The notes under the pieces are model-generated. The model did not search any database, had not been told where the DNA came from, and saw only the letters and a list, made by a program, of their open reading frames with translations. Source: Mycocentrospora acerina (taxonomy: Eukaryota > Ascomycota > Dothideomycetes > Pleosporales). Taken from it: a stretch of 64,000 nt of DNA. Positions within the stretch are counted from its first letter, which is position 1; every line of letters begins with the position of its first letter. Below, piece after piece: positions 22,171 through 33,348 of this stretch. A program made the position numbers and the translations under genes. The stretch is taken from positions 682,001 to 746,000 of the forward strand of contig JAKUHH010000025.1 in NCBI GenBank assembly GCA_022701365.1, written 5' to 3'.

Positions 22171-23184
22171 CTAAGACCTCTGCCAGAACCGCTTTTGCCT
22201 TGGCGCAGCCACCTTGGGCTCGCCAGCCTGCATGACAGGGCCATCTCTTGCAACTACCCCATCCATCTGGTATGCTTTTTCATTACCCCTCTTGCGCCCC
22301 GACTTGACGTCACGTCTGCTGGCGCAGCAGCAGCACAATCCCATCTGCACAAGCCACGCGAATATGGCAAATGTGGTCGCTACCCACATGAAGGCGAACA
22401 AGGTGACGCCGATTTCTGCGCCGATATTCAGTTCGTCCACACCGCTGATAACGTTGCGGAAGATGATGAACATGACGGTCGCGACGATTGTGGCGGCGGT
22501 GATAAGGAGTGCGTTGATAAAAGCGAGAATAGAGACGAAAAGCGCAAGCCAACGAGAGAAGACAGATATAGGCATTAAGAACATAAGCACGAAGGAGAGG
22601 ACAGTGCCGGTGAGGAAGAAGCCAAACATCAAGTTGGATGCTAGTTTAATCAGGTCCATGATGTCGTTGATGTCGGCAGGGAGGTTAACTAGACATTAGT
22701 TAGATGGGAGAGGAACATTTAATTTGGAGAGGAGTGTTGACGTACTGGTTGCTCCAGCAAGTAACTCATCTGTTAGAATTTGAACAACATCGAACCAGTA
22801 GAGTGTCTTGGGCTTTGAACAAAACGTCACTCCATCACTGTCGTATCCCGAGCAATACCCCCACATACCAATTTGGTAGAAGTCATGAAGGCCGAGTGTT
22901 TGCGCAATCGTGTTGATGAGACCGGAATTCGGCACACTGGCAGGAACAATGTCGGAAAGATCGAGTTTAAGAAAGTACCAGTTCTTGATAACTGCTTTGT
23001 TGTAGGTGCCGCCGATATTGACAAGGATGAGAAAGATGACGGAGAGGAACAGGAAGAATGATGTTATGAGTGCCCATGTTTTGCGCGTACGAGTCGCTCT
23101 TTTGATCTGCTCCTTGGAGAGTTCGGGCACAACAGTAGGGGATGAGGCGTCTGAGTCGGCTCGCTTGCGGGAGAAGAGGCCCAT
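22171..23184 (-). CDS. SUR7/PalI family four-span plasma-membrane protein
   Basis: Exons (minus) 22746-23184 and 22688-22171, joined over a 57-nt intron (GTACGT...TCTAG), give 318 residues. There are four membrane segments: about 33-57, then three in the second half (FGFFLTGTVLSFVLMFLM, LAFINALLITAATIVATVMF and VTLFAFMWVATTFAIFAWLV). The loop after segment 1 contains GMWGYCSGYDSDGVTFC, matching the G-x-W-x-Y-C ... C motif of SUR7/PalI/FIG1-like proteins. The fourth segment ends in CCCCA, a likely palmitoylation site. The tail is basic and cytosolic. Family members act at eisosome-type membrane domains (Sur7) or in pH sensing (PalI/Rim9). I cannot decide between them. Confidence 0.82.
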
Positions 23185-24479
23185 GGCTTGAAGTTGGCAG
23201 TCGTCGACGCTGCCTGAGTGAGAGAATGACAGAAAGTGTCAACAAAGAAAACGCTGGGAGAAATGAAATTTGACGTCTGGAACGCAAGGTCTTGGGGCAC
23301 CCCGACTTGGTATGCGATAGTCTGGAGCTAGGTCGCAGATTTTATGATATTATGACGTTGCCTCTGACCCTGAAGAAGGCGCGGCGCCTGCGCATCGACG
23401 ACGCGGCGTCGGACCGATCCTACTAGCAGTCGATCTGCCAGGATGGCCTGACGCGTCCACGAGGCTGGTGATGACGTCTTAACCACCGTGTACTGTTGCG
23501 CGTCGGTGCATATGAGACGCAGGGCTTTCTATTTACATGCAGATGTTGTGAGAATTCCTCAACACTCGCGAGATTTCCACATGGGTACGAATGGGATGTG
23601 AAGGCGAGGGCGGATGATCGACATTACTGATGATTCGAGATTGGGGCGCTCGGATATCGGGACAAAAACAGGGCGCCAAGATGTTCTTTATGTTACAGCT
23701 CATAGTCAACAAACATTGTTTCAATTGCGATATGTTATCGGACATAGGACATAGGATATAAGGTGTGACGCATCGGCTTGGTTGTGATTGCGAAGCAGCT
23801 TGGGCCCCACCACGTCAATCATACCCTCGTTTGACCGCCTCTCTGGTCTCTCCACACATATTCAACGGACCCTTGTCACCATAGCCCTGTCCAAATTTGG
23901 AATCTTATCGTGGGTCAACTTGGCCACGCACTGGTGCCAAACCAAGCCTGTACGCGACATTCACACAGCAACGCAACATGTGGCTTTTGACTTTAGTTTT
24001 TTTTTCATATTCCCTTTCTATATGTGCAAACATACACGACAGTCTCGAATCTCTCCTAGACCTCGTCTCTCTTGTTTCAAACATCCACTGCCACCTTCAG
24101 GAGAAAAAGGAAAAATAGAAATTACACATTTAACGCCATATCTTGTCGCTAATCGCTGCACGAGCCAAGAAGGGAGCATCTGCCAGCCACGTCTGAAACG
24201 CTGTGCCGCGATAAGAAGTGAATGGAGAGCAAGCGAGCGTCTATATGAAATGTCGCATGGGACAGCGAACATCGTAGAAGAAGAGGAAGAGTAATCAACG
24301 CACGCTGTCTATGCAATGCTGTTTGGAAAAAGTCGTCATATCCACTGTGAAAGAGATGAGTCAATCAATGGGGTCTTTTGGCTGTGGAGAGGAGGAACAG
24401 CTCAACCAGTGAGCCAAGATGAGGGTGCTGGGATTGTCGTAAAACGCGCACGTGAGGACAACCCATTCTAGCCAAAGGC
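23185..24479. other. spacer between two minus-strand genes, no gene seen
   Basis: This is the promoter side of the SUR7/PalI gene and the 3' side of the next minus-strand gene. Short frames (up to 168 codons at 23788-24294) are of mixed composition without a domain. Confidence 0.6.
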
Positions 24480-26640
24480 TTACGCCTTCGTAACGAGACT
24501 CATCTGAGGCCTGAGCTGACTTATGAGATCATCCCGAGTCGTGACCATCTCCTTGGGTATTCTGCTCACGCGGTTTGCTCCACTGCGGACGGCATAACGA
24601 CCGTTAGCTGATATGCCAGAGCGGTTAGAACGGATGGAACCGGCATCAGACATGTTGGAGGAGCCGCCATCACGGAAACGTGGTGGTGGTGCAAAGTCAA
24701 GAGCAGTGAAGGTACCCGACTTGCGGAGTAGATGAGGGCTGGGCATGACAGCCAAGTCGTCGTATGAGCCAACCAATGGAGTGTGAGGCCTGACTGATGG
24801 GCTGAAGGGCCTAGGGGCACCCAATGGACTGTCTGGCCTCATACCGTTCTGCCTGTCTCTGTAGGAGACAGGTGGTGCAAAGTCGTTTGCATCGAAGACC
24901 ATTGAGTTTTCAGTGAGCTTGGCAGGCGTAGGCAGTGAGGTGAGAGCAGCAGGAGGTGGGAGAGGTCTTCTTGGCGCTGGTGCTACTACTCGTCCGCTCA
25001 TCGAAGACATGTTGCGCGGTGGGAATTGGGGTGAGGCCATTGATCCTCCAGACATGTGTGGACCGCGGGTAACAGTGTTGCTTCGGAAGCGAGGGGGGGC
25101 ACGGGGGGGAGGTGTCATGGCACGACGGGTAACGGGCTCAGCGAACGGAGCGTTTGGTCGGGAGACGACAAAAGCCTTTGATTGCGGGTCGAAGACGGTG
25201 CCGTCGAGGTACTCGGAGCCATAATCTTCTGCGTAGTCTGTGTACACGTGACCTCCGACAGGCTCAGGCTTAGAATCGTCGAAGTACTCCTTGTAGAATG
25301 ATCGAATACGGTTTGCACGCTGCTCAGGGTTCTCCTCGGGATCATCAGATGGTGGAGGCATAGGACGAAGACTCATAGAAAGGCGGTTGGTATTGCCAAC
25401 ATTGTCGTCAACTGCAAGACCAGTGTTCTGCGGACCGCTGTGCTGGGGACGAAGGGGTGCAGGCGATAGAGGACCGTTTTCTTCGGCAATGACACCAATG
25501 CTCTGACGAGGCGATGGCGGGGTTACCTGGAAGGCGTCGCCGTAGCTAGAGTTGCTAATGATGCTGGTCGTGTTTGCGTTTTCATGAAGAATGGCTTGCT
25601 GTGATTGAATCCGCGCGGGAGGAAAGTATGGGTTCGTGGTCTGTACGGGTGATTTCGACACATATTCAGTGGCTGCAAGCTCAGGAATTGCAATGGTTGG
25701 GATGTTTGACGATTGCTGTTTCGAATTTTGGGCGACATTCCTGGGCTCAAGGGATGCGGCGGGTGGTGCGTATGGAGGCGTGATTCTTTCTTCGAAGCGT
25801 GGGTTCAGTGGGCTCAAGGGGACGGCTGTTGGATCGGGGTACTGCAATTCAGGCGATTTTGTGCTGTCAGGAGATAGGGGTCCGCGCATAGCCGGGGAGT
25901 GAGACATCCTCTGTGCGTTCTTCAGCAGACCAAGACCATCATTTCCTCTGTGTTTTTCTGTTCCTGCACTCGACGAAGTGTACACGGAGCCGTTGTCGCG
26001 TCCGTAGCCGCGATTGGTGCTGTGAATGCTCTGGGCATCGTTCATAAAGGTGACTGGGTTGTAAGGGTCATGGGGGTCGTGCGCCGATCGAGAGAGCGAC
26101 TGTAACGACTCTCGCGAGCCGTGCAGGCCAACAGGCAGAATGTATGGGCTTCCATGCTCCAACGAAATGCCGCGTGTGTGTGATCCAGCGAGTTCCTTCT
26201 CAATATCCTTGATGGACATTTCAGGGCCCTTCTTAGACCTTGACGCCGCTCCTGGTTTAGGCTCGACGCCAAAGTCGAGCGATCTGTACTTGTCTTTTGT
26301 ATCTTCTTCTCTCTGCTTCCTTTGGTGCCTACGGTGTAGGAAGAACATGACAACGGCCATGCCAACTACGGGTACCCTGCGCAGTGTTAGAGCAGTCAGG
26401 GGCAACAACGCTAGAGAGGGCAACATACGCAATGGCAAGAACAATGGCCAGTGTTGGTGTCGTGGTAGGCTTTGTGCAGCCAGGATCACTATCGTTTGTG
26501 CAAGTCGAGGTCGCGCGGGCCAGGAGCGCGCGTGTTGCCTTTTCAACTGAGGTGCGGCTGCCCATGGTGGCACTCTCGTCGACATGGGCGTCCCTCCTTG
26601 CATGGTGATGCATGTGGGCGTGCTGGTGGTGGTGCTGCAT
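24480..26640 (-). CDS. single-pass membrane protein with His-rich N-terminus and long Pro/Ser-rich cytosolic tail
   Basis: Exons (minus) 26429-26640 and 24480-26376, joined over a 52-nt intron (GTATGT...GCGCAG), give 702 residues. The unspliced frame would break the membrane segment; splicing restores it (62-84, TLAIVLAIAVPVVGMAVVMF). Residues 3-19 hold nine histidines. No signal peptide precedes, so the protein is probably inserted by its transmembrane segment with the short end outside. The basic stop-transfer HRRHQRKQ places the long tail in the cytosol. The tail is Pro/Ser-rich with PPP-x-R and F-APP-x-R/Y-R-D repeats (about 570-650) and one more conserved-looking block, NRIRSFYKEYFDDSKPE (about 424-440). 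I know similar Pezizomycotina hypothetical proteins but no function. Adaptor or polarity roles are speculation. Confidence 0.75.
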
Positions 26641-29600
26641 CGTGCTACTGCAACCTGTCTCTAGCACCCGATCCCGAGTCCAACACGTCTACCAAGGAGT
26701 CCAAGAGTTGATAGCTGGTATGGCGATGGCGGTGGCATGCGGCGGTAATAATAACGATAGTAGAGCAGCTGGGGGACGTCACACAATGGTGGGCAGCAGC
26801 AGCGTGAGGTCGTGATGCGGTCGGTCGTGCAAGTTGGAACAAAGTATCCGTATCGATTAGAGAGTGGACGAGAAGAAGCAATGGCGTCGACGGGGAGCCA
26901 GGTGTATCAGATAGTATTGAAGTGAATAACAAACGCTGCGCAGGCCCAAAAAAGAATGACTGGGGTAAGAGAAGCAGACTGCGGGCGAAGTGAGGGCGGA
27001 GGGAAAACGAGCGACAGACGGCCCACGAGGTGAGGTGAAGAGGAGAAAAGGACTGGAGGTGAGGAGTAGATGAGGCGCCGCGCTCCTGCGAGCGAGGTGT
27101 GGAGAGTCGACAGGGCCCGTCGATTGGTCGCCGTGGCACGGGTCACGTCCGCCGTGAAGGGGCGTCCGGGACGCAGCCACGGGTGTTTGGCAGCGCCGTC
27201 CCTGTCGATGTGTGTATTTGCGTGGGTTGGGTGCACATGTCGAGGCACATGCGTGTGTGCGCGTGGCATTGATGCAGGATGCAGCCCGTCTGCAGCCCTC
27301 GATTATGCTCTCTGCGAACAAAAGGCATGGCCACGCCTCGTATCTTCCCAGCATCGCATCCCCTCCCATCCCATCCCATCGACCGCCCACTCGCTCGCTT
27401 CTCAGGAGTCGCGGTCAAGGCCGTACTACAATGCGCCTTGGCCGTTTATTTCGAAACGCGGTCCTGATGCGGCAAGCTAAGCCTCGCCAGACGCTGCTAC
27501 TGCAGGAACCATCCGCTTGACGTGCATCCATTGGCCTGGCCAGTCTGGCGTCAGATTGGCGACAGGGTCTTCCGTGTCGCGCGGCGGACCAAACAACAGC
27601 ACCATTCAAGCGCCTCTCCTGAGCGCCTCTTGTGTCCAAACTGTGTTTCCCCAACGCCGCCTCTGTGTGGTGTCGCCACGACTAGAGACGTCGTCGATTT
27701 CTTCACCTCGCCCCTCCGTCCCACACTGCCCGACGGTTCGAGTCGGACATGCCCCTTGCGCCGGGCGGGTCTTTGGTCCAGAGCTCGCACGGTCCGAGGG
27801 ACCGCGTCGGCCTCATTTCCCACATCTTGTGCAAGTATCAGAGCGGAGGGCTCACTCCACCCCATGTACAGTGCGGGACGTTATCACCACGCATTCTGCT
27901 CATGTCGGCCGAGTTGTGCATTCTCCGCCACAGCGAACCACCTCCCTTTGCCCTCTGCCTCGCCTTCCCTTCATGAGCAACTAGTGGGACCATTCTGCTC
28001 GACGCATGTACTATGTACAGCCTGCCGCGTCACCTGTCCACGCTTGTTTGCCCATCTATGCACCCCAATAGTCTTCGATTGCCGCCATCGGTCAACAGGG
28101 GCAGCCTTGCCCACAATCTCACATGCACCGGCATGCAAAGGATCAGCAAATCTCACTGAACCGTCCGGGATCGTCGTAGACTATCCCTTCATCAAAGCTC
28201 AAATTGCCTCTTGACGAGTTTCATCCTTGCTTCTCATCCAACTTGTTGACCACGGAAATCACCATGATGGCGTCCATGCATCAACGGTTCAACTCGCTCG
28301 AGATTTTTGCTCCATCACGTGCTTGGGGCATGTTTTTTTCTTTTCTTCCAGGTTGTGCAAGGGACTTATTCTCCAGCTCCCCACGCTATTGAAGTGAGCA
28401 AAGTGGCTATACGGAAACACGGCAATCAGAACCCAGCTCTGCTGATTGGTCGTCCAACCACTGCATGTCCATGTATTGGCTGAGAAGTAAATAGCAGAAT
28501 ACGCGTATGGCTTCTCTGCATCCAATATACTGCGTATCCGTACGAATACGGACCTTTGTATATGATCAGGACAAAGCGGATGCTTGCGGAGTCGGCTTGA
28601 ACCACACGATTGCAATAATTAGAACCGACACTATTTCATGATGAACAGCTTCCACCATGTGTCGCTGTGTTTGCTTTTCGCCGGAATGGCATTCAAGATG
28701 CACACTCACAATGACATGAAGCCCCCTATTTCGTTTGCAGACAAAAACGATGCGTTGCTGCACCTTCGATGTTCAAAAAACACAATTGGCACCCTGGTAT
28801 TTAACGTGATAATCCTCTTCATATGCAAAGATTTCCCATGCGACGTACACTGCCTCGCAGAGCAAATTAAACCACCGGACAAGCGCGTCCAAGTGCTGGG
28901 CAACAGTAGGCCTAAACTCTTCATTTGCATTATACACAATCTATTCCAATCGCATCGCAACGGTTGACTCGAGCTGAAGAGCTAAATATACTCGTCTTGC
29001 GAGTGGGAATCCACATTTCTAATTTGTGCACACCCACCTTGTTTGTGTATATATGTACATCCGTACTTTGCTTTCTCTGCAAGATTAAGATTGTGCAAAT
29101 CTCTCGAATGATCGGCGTCGTTTCTGGGAGCTTTGTTGTGGGGTAGTAGTGCGTAAACTGGGTGGGGGAGGAGGAGGGGGGGGCAAAGACAAAGGAGTCG
29201 CTGCGAACGCATGTTGACTAACTGATTGACTGACGTGCTGAACGAGTGGGTGGAGACAATGTCCCGGATTTCTGGGGCAGTGGAATAGTGGGTGGGGAGG
29301 GTTCTCCCGCCGTTTTTAGATTCTCGGGCTGAAGACCTTTATTTCAAGTGTGGCGTTTTTTTTTTGGCGAGCTGCTCTATTGGGCGAGGGAGGCGGAGAT
29401 ATTTATAGGAGGTGGATGACGCATATGAAGTGTGAGGTGAGAGGATGGTGTAGAGGCTCGAATTGAGATGAAAGATGTGTTTGAAGCTGGCTTTCCAAAA
29501 TTGCGTATCTTCTCGTCTGGAGGTTTTCTCAAAAGAGCGAGAAAGTATATGATTCGCGGGCTGGGGTACCGAGTTTACGGGCTCAGCTATCACGCCACGA

Positions 29601-30872
29601 TCTGGTCAGAGCGGTGCGGGAAATGTTGCCAGAATAGAATGATTTGCTTGTGAAGGTTGTGGTGGGGTTGTGATTACTGATGTTCTTGGTGTGTTCTGGA
29701 AGTGTGAGGTTGTTAATGCCTTGCTGCCTGAGAAATCACCTTCTTACGATGGATTTTGGAGCAGAGGAGGATAAGTACCATGTAGAATTGATATGTACAT
29801 CATCAATTGATACCGCAGTCCTCTTAGAGGGTAAGCTGTGCTTCTCGATGAGTGTCGACATGTCACGGTGCTATGTGTATGTCAAAATTGTCGATTAGAT
29901 CATTCTCGTAATGCTAACTTATGGTAAGTAATCCTTCCATCCTTCAGGCAGGCACCGTGGTTACAATCAACCCTTCAATATCTCATACTCTATTCTGATG
30001 AGTGTGAATGACGACGTTTACACCGATCGTTTTGCCCTACCCTACCCCGCTCAGCGGTACGTCCCATCAACGCCATGCATGTGCCACGAGGACTCGACCT
30101 TGCAGGCAAAGAAAAAAGCTAAGACTCTGATATGAGAGAGCAGCAAAGCTTGACATGTACTGTATTACCACCATCACCATACCGTGTCAAGGAATTAGTG
30201 GACCGCTCTACACTCAGTACAGCATGGTATCGTCGAAGCCCAGTAACAGCCCCATTCCCTATTCACACTTCCAATCCCCCATCCCCATATGCGTGCGCAA
30301 CGCACATGTCCCCCTAGCGCAATGAACAAGTCAGACATGCAACAAGCGACATGCAGCATGCGATTTGCGGGGCGGACTCGCGCAACCGCTCGATTCGATT
30401 CGTCACTATGCGATGACGCACCGCCAGCCAACCACCGCCGACCAGCAAAGACGTACATACATTGATGCAAAGAAGAAGAAAAAAACACTCTCGCTCTCAC
30501 ACAAACGTGCTACTTTACGTTCCCCCCCGCCTGCAGCTAAAACCGCTGCCATCCATACTTTCCGCTACTACTCTACACGGCTGTTTAGAATATAGCACGA
30601 TATACTACCCCCCCACCGCCTTGTCTTGTCTTGTCTCGTCTCGCCTCGCCTCACCTCGCCTCACTGCTTCACTGACTTGCCGCTCGCCCTCAACCCCCTC
30701 CCTATTCTGCAAGGAGAACCCCGCGTAGTAGTCCTCCCCATTGTGTACTTGCACTCCTGCACTTTACCTTTTTCTGCCCGCCAGCCCATCCATATCAAGC
30801 AACCATCTGCACCGCCCAAACATAGTCCAGCCCACCATCACCCACCGCCCTTTGACCACCAAGCGCGCCACA
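26641..30872. other. 4.2-kb spacer, the largest gap, no credible gene
   Basis: The left 900 nt is the GC-rich promoter side of the membrane-protein gene. The middle (27,500-28,250) is rich in short frames up to 230 codons (27522-28214), with Arg/Cys/Thr-heavy composition and no domain. From 28,250 to 30,500 the sequence is less GC-rich and holds nothing recognisable. The last 350 nt are a C/T-rich leader of YPI1 (CTTGTCTTGTCTCGTCTCGCC-type runs at 30620-30660). Confidence 0.55.
30616..30662. repeat. pyrimidine-rich TTGTC/TCGCC degenerate tandem repeat in YPI1 leader
   Basis: Units change gradually from CTTGT to CTCGT to CTCGC to CTCAC, as expected of a drifting pentamer array upstream of the YPI1 ATG. 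Confidence 0.7.
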
Positions 30873-31542
30873 ATGGCGAATCCACAAACCACGCCAACGT
30901 CGATAATGCAAACTGCAACAACGACGTCTGCGCGCGACACGGGCAGCAGAACCATGGAGCAGATGCGCCCCCAGCCGGTGCTGCGCCTATCCGCGCCGTC
31001 GGGCGTGCTGCGCCTGCGAGCCGAGCCAGCGGAGCGACGCCGCATCCAGTGGGCAGAGGATGTGGTGGATAATGAAGGGATGGGAAGGAAGAGCTCAAAA
31101 GGTGCGTTGTTGTCGTTGTTGTTGTTCTTATCACTATGCACCCTCTTACCACCATCATCATCATCGTCGTCATCACTATCATCATCATAGCCATATACCC
31201 AATGTAGAATCACTAACCCCCCCATGAATAGTATGCTGCATCTACCACAAGCCCCGCGCGGCAGACGAGTCTTCAGACGACTCCTCGTCGGGCGACTCTT
31301 CTTCGTCGTCAGACTCGGACAGTGAATCAGAGCCAGACAACAGCACGGCGCGGCCTAGTAGCGGGCCCAGGGGGCGCCGTCCACACGAGCACAAACACGA
31401 AGGTGATGGTGGGCATGGCCATGGGGACTGCGAGCATGAGCACGGGCATGGAGAGGGGTCAGGGAAGCAGATGAAGCGCGCCCGCCAGCGACGGAAGCCG
31501 AGTCCGAATGCGTATGAGAAGATGCCCAAGAATAAAAAGTAG
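30873..31542 (+). CDS. YPI1: type 1 phosphatase regulator Ypi1 / inhibitor-3
   Basis: Exons 30873-31101 and 31232-31542 give 179 residues. The PP1-binding core is plain: RIQWAEDVVDNEGMGRKSSK (an RVxF-like RIQW) followed, after splicing, by VCCIYHKPR, which is nearly invariant in the Ypi1/inhibitor-3 family. The rest is disordered: a Thr-rich N-terminus, an acidic Ser tract (DDSSSGDSSSSSDSDSES) and a His/Gly-rich C-terminus ending in a basic PKNKK. The protein binds and controls PP1 (Glc7) in the nucleus. The CC pair lies right across the splice site, so intron retention would remove the CCxYHKP half of the motif. The intron contains an (ATC)n tract. The gene converges on DAD2. Confidence 0.92.
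31145..31190. repeat. (CAT/ATC)n trinucleotide tract in YPI1 intron
   Basis: Imperfect CAT/CGT units lie in the 130-nt intron of YPI1. They make this intron about twice as long as its neighbours. Confidence 0.7.
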
Positions 31543-32345
31543 GAGACTTGTATGTTTGTGTATGTGTGTGTGTGTGTTTTTGTCTGTGTCATTTGTAAAA
31601 GGGAAGCTTTGAGCGGGGAGAAAGTATTAAGAGCATGCATGTAGGTAAGAGAGTATTTTTTTTTCTTTCACGGGCGGGTGTTGTCACATTGGCGAGGCGT
31701 CTTTGGAGTCAAATTTTTTTCTCATTCCCTTGGGAGAGATTTTTCTTCTTCTTCTTTTCTCTTTCTCTCTCTCATATTCACAGAAAGAAAGAAAAAAGAT
31801 TGAATGATTATGTTTTTTGCGTCTTCTTTCAGAGTGTTTGCATAGCGGGCATGTATGGGACTTTGGGGATAGATAGGTCACTCGCTTTGTTGGGTTCTTG
31901 AGCGCTAGGTGTAGGGTGGGAAAATAGGAGCGGTAGAGGGAGGGGGGTGTTGTTGGGAATCATGTCGTGTCCATGCAATTGCACATTGTGATTGAATGGT
32001 AGTGGTGTGGCGACACTGCATTGCATGTGGGCACTTTATCTACATTAGCACATTGCTGGCCTCGACTTCCACCTCTCATGTCCATCTGAGTGACGTGCCT
32101 CGTCCTTGCCCTTGCTGTGTCTTCGTGTCCCGGCAACTCGCCAATCGCCCGCAGCCTAGTGGCTGGTGGTGGTTGGGCCGAAGCACATGCGCCGTGGCTT
32201 CGCATGCAACGTCCCATCTCGTCCCACTCTGTCTCGCGAATCGGGGCGCTCGATGCTCGGCCGCGGCTAGGGGGTGTTGTCCTTGCCGTGTGCCAGATGT
32301 CGCTCGGCGCAATTGCGTGTGTGAAGAGTGCGTGGTCCTGCACGC
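31543..32345. other. convergent spacer of YPI1 and DAD2, no gene seen
   Basis: It contains a TGTG-rich run (31553-31580), T-rich tracts and CTT/TCT runs (31740-31775). No credible gene. Confidence 0.65.
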
Positions 32346-32988
32346 TCAGTCACTTGCTGCGGCGGCGCTGGCCTGCTCCATGAGCGCAGGGGCGTGCTGG
32401 GTGGGGATGCGGACGAGGGTTTGGGGCAGCGGCGGCGAGGGCTCTGTGTCGTTGTCAAGGTCGTTATCGGGGTCTTTGTGGGCGTCTTCTTTGGGCTTGG
32501 GCAGTTTTGCTGCGAGGTGTTAGGTGTTGGGTGTTGGACGTTAGGCGTTGGGTGTGTGAGTGTGCACGTGAACAGGAACGTGAACGTGAACATAAATGTG
32601 AACGGGGGCGGTGCTTACTGGATGCCATGTTGATGGCGCGGAGGACGTTGTGCCAGTTGGAGAGGACGGCGGCGACGGCTGGACAAACATGTGTTAGCCT
32701 TGCCTTTGTACACGTGCAGCCGCGATACTTGGATGCATCTTGGGCAGCGTCTTTGCTTCGTGTCAGTCAGGACGTACCCTCTGTTCCATCTGACAGCGTC
32801 TGCAGCTTGTCGGCGAGCATCTGCATCTGGTCGGCCAGGCCTCCGCTCAGCATCTGCAGGTCCTTGAGGTTGGCGAGCTCGGCCTTCTTCTCTGCAATGC
32901 GGGCGAGCAGGACGGGCGACTGTTGCTGCGAGCCGCCCATGGACTGGTTGCGCAGGTGGGCGGGCAGGGGGCGCGCATAGTTGGACAT
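32346..32988 (-). CDS. DAD2: DASH complex subunit Dad2
   Basis: Exons (minus) 32778-32988, 32619-32678 and 32346-32509 give 144 residues; exon 2 is 60 nt. The helical core (about 20-70) has LLARIAEKKAELANLKDL then GGLADQMQMLADKLQTLSDG, followed after splicing by the motif AVLSNWHNVLRAINMAS, which is the Dad2 signature. The C-terminus carries LPQTLVRIPTQ, common to Dad2 of filamentous fungi, and an acidic stretch. Dad2 is part of the DASH/Dam1 ring that couples kinetochores to microtubule ends. Intron 2 (109 nt) is full of GTGAAC and GTTGGGT-like repeats. The start is the ATG at 32986-32988; the open frame upstream has no better start. Divergent from shugoshin. Confidence 0.93.
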
Positions 32989-33348
32989 GATGGTTCTTTC
33001 TCCCTCTCTTTCTTTCTTTCTTTCTTGCTGGCTCGAACCTTTGCACCTTGAGTCTTCACGTGTCCCAATCTCCCAGCAATGGCGTCTTTTCCTCGTCGCG
33101 GGCGTGGCGGTGCGAGAGACGCGCCCACTGCCCCACACACGTGCCCAGGCGTCGCGGGTGGAGTGGCCGCCGCGTTGGGCCTAGCGCGCGAGTGTGTGCG
33201 GTTGCTAAGGTAAACAGCGCCCGGAGCTTTTGGATATGACGATAACGACACGGAAACAACCCACGGCGCCGCGCTTCCACCACCGCGACCACGCATCGAG
33301 CGCCTCCTGGTCACTATAATTAACCCCCGACATAGCTACGCTGCGCTG
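32989..33348. promoter_or_regulatory. shared divergent promoter of DAD2 and SGO1
   Basis: These 360 nt are the only DNA between the two start codons. A CT-rich tract (TTTCTTTCTTTC, about 33008-33028) lies close to the DAD2 ATG, and no TATA box is seen near either start. Promoter elements cannot be placed more closely. Confidence 0.6.

Noticed and set aside
27522..28214. 230-codon frame on plus strand
   Set aside because: Arg/Cys/Thr/Ser-rich without domain; competing frames in the same region; no leader or splice logic.
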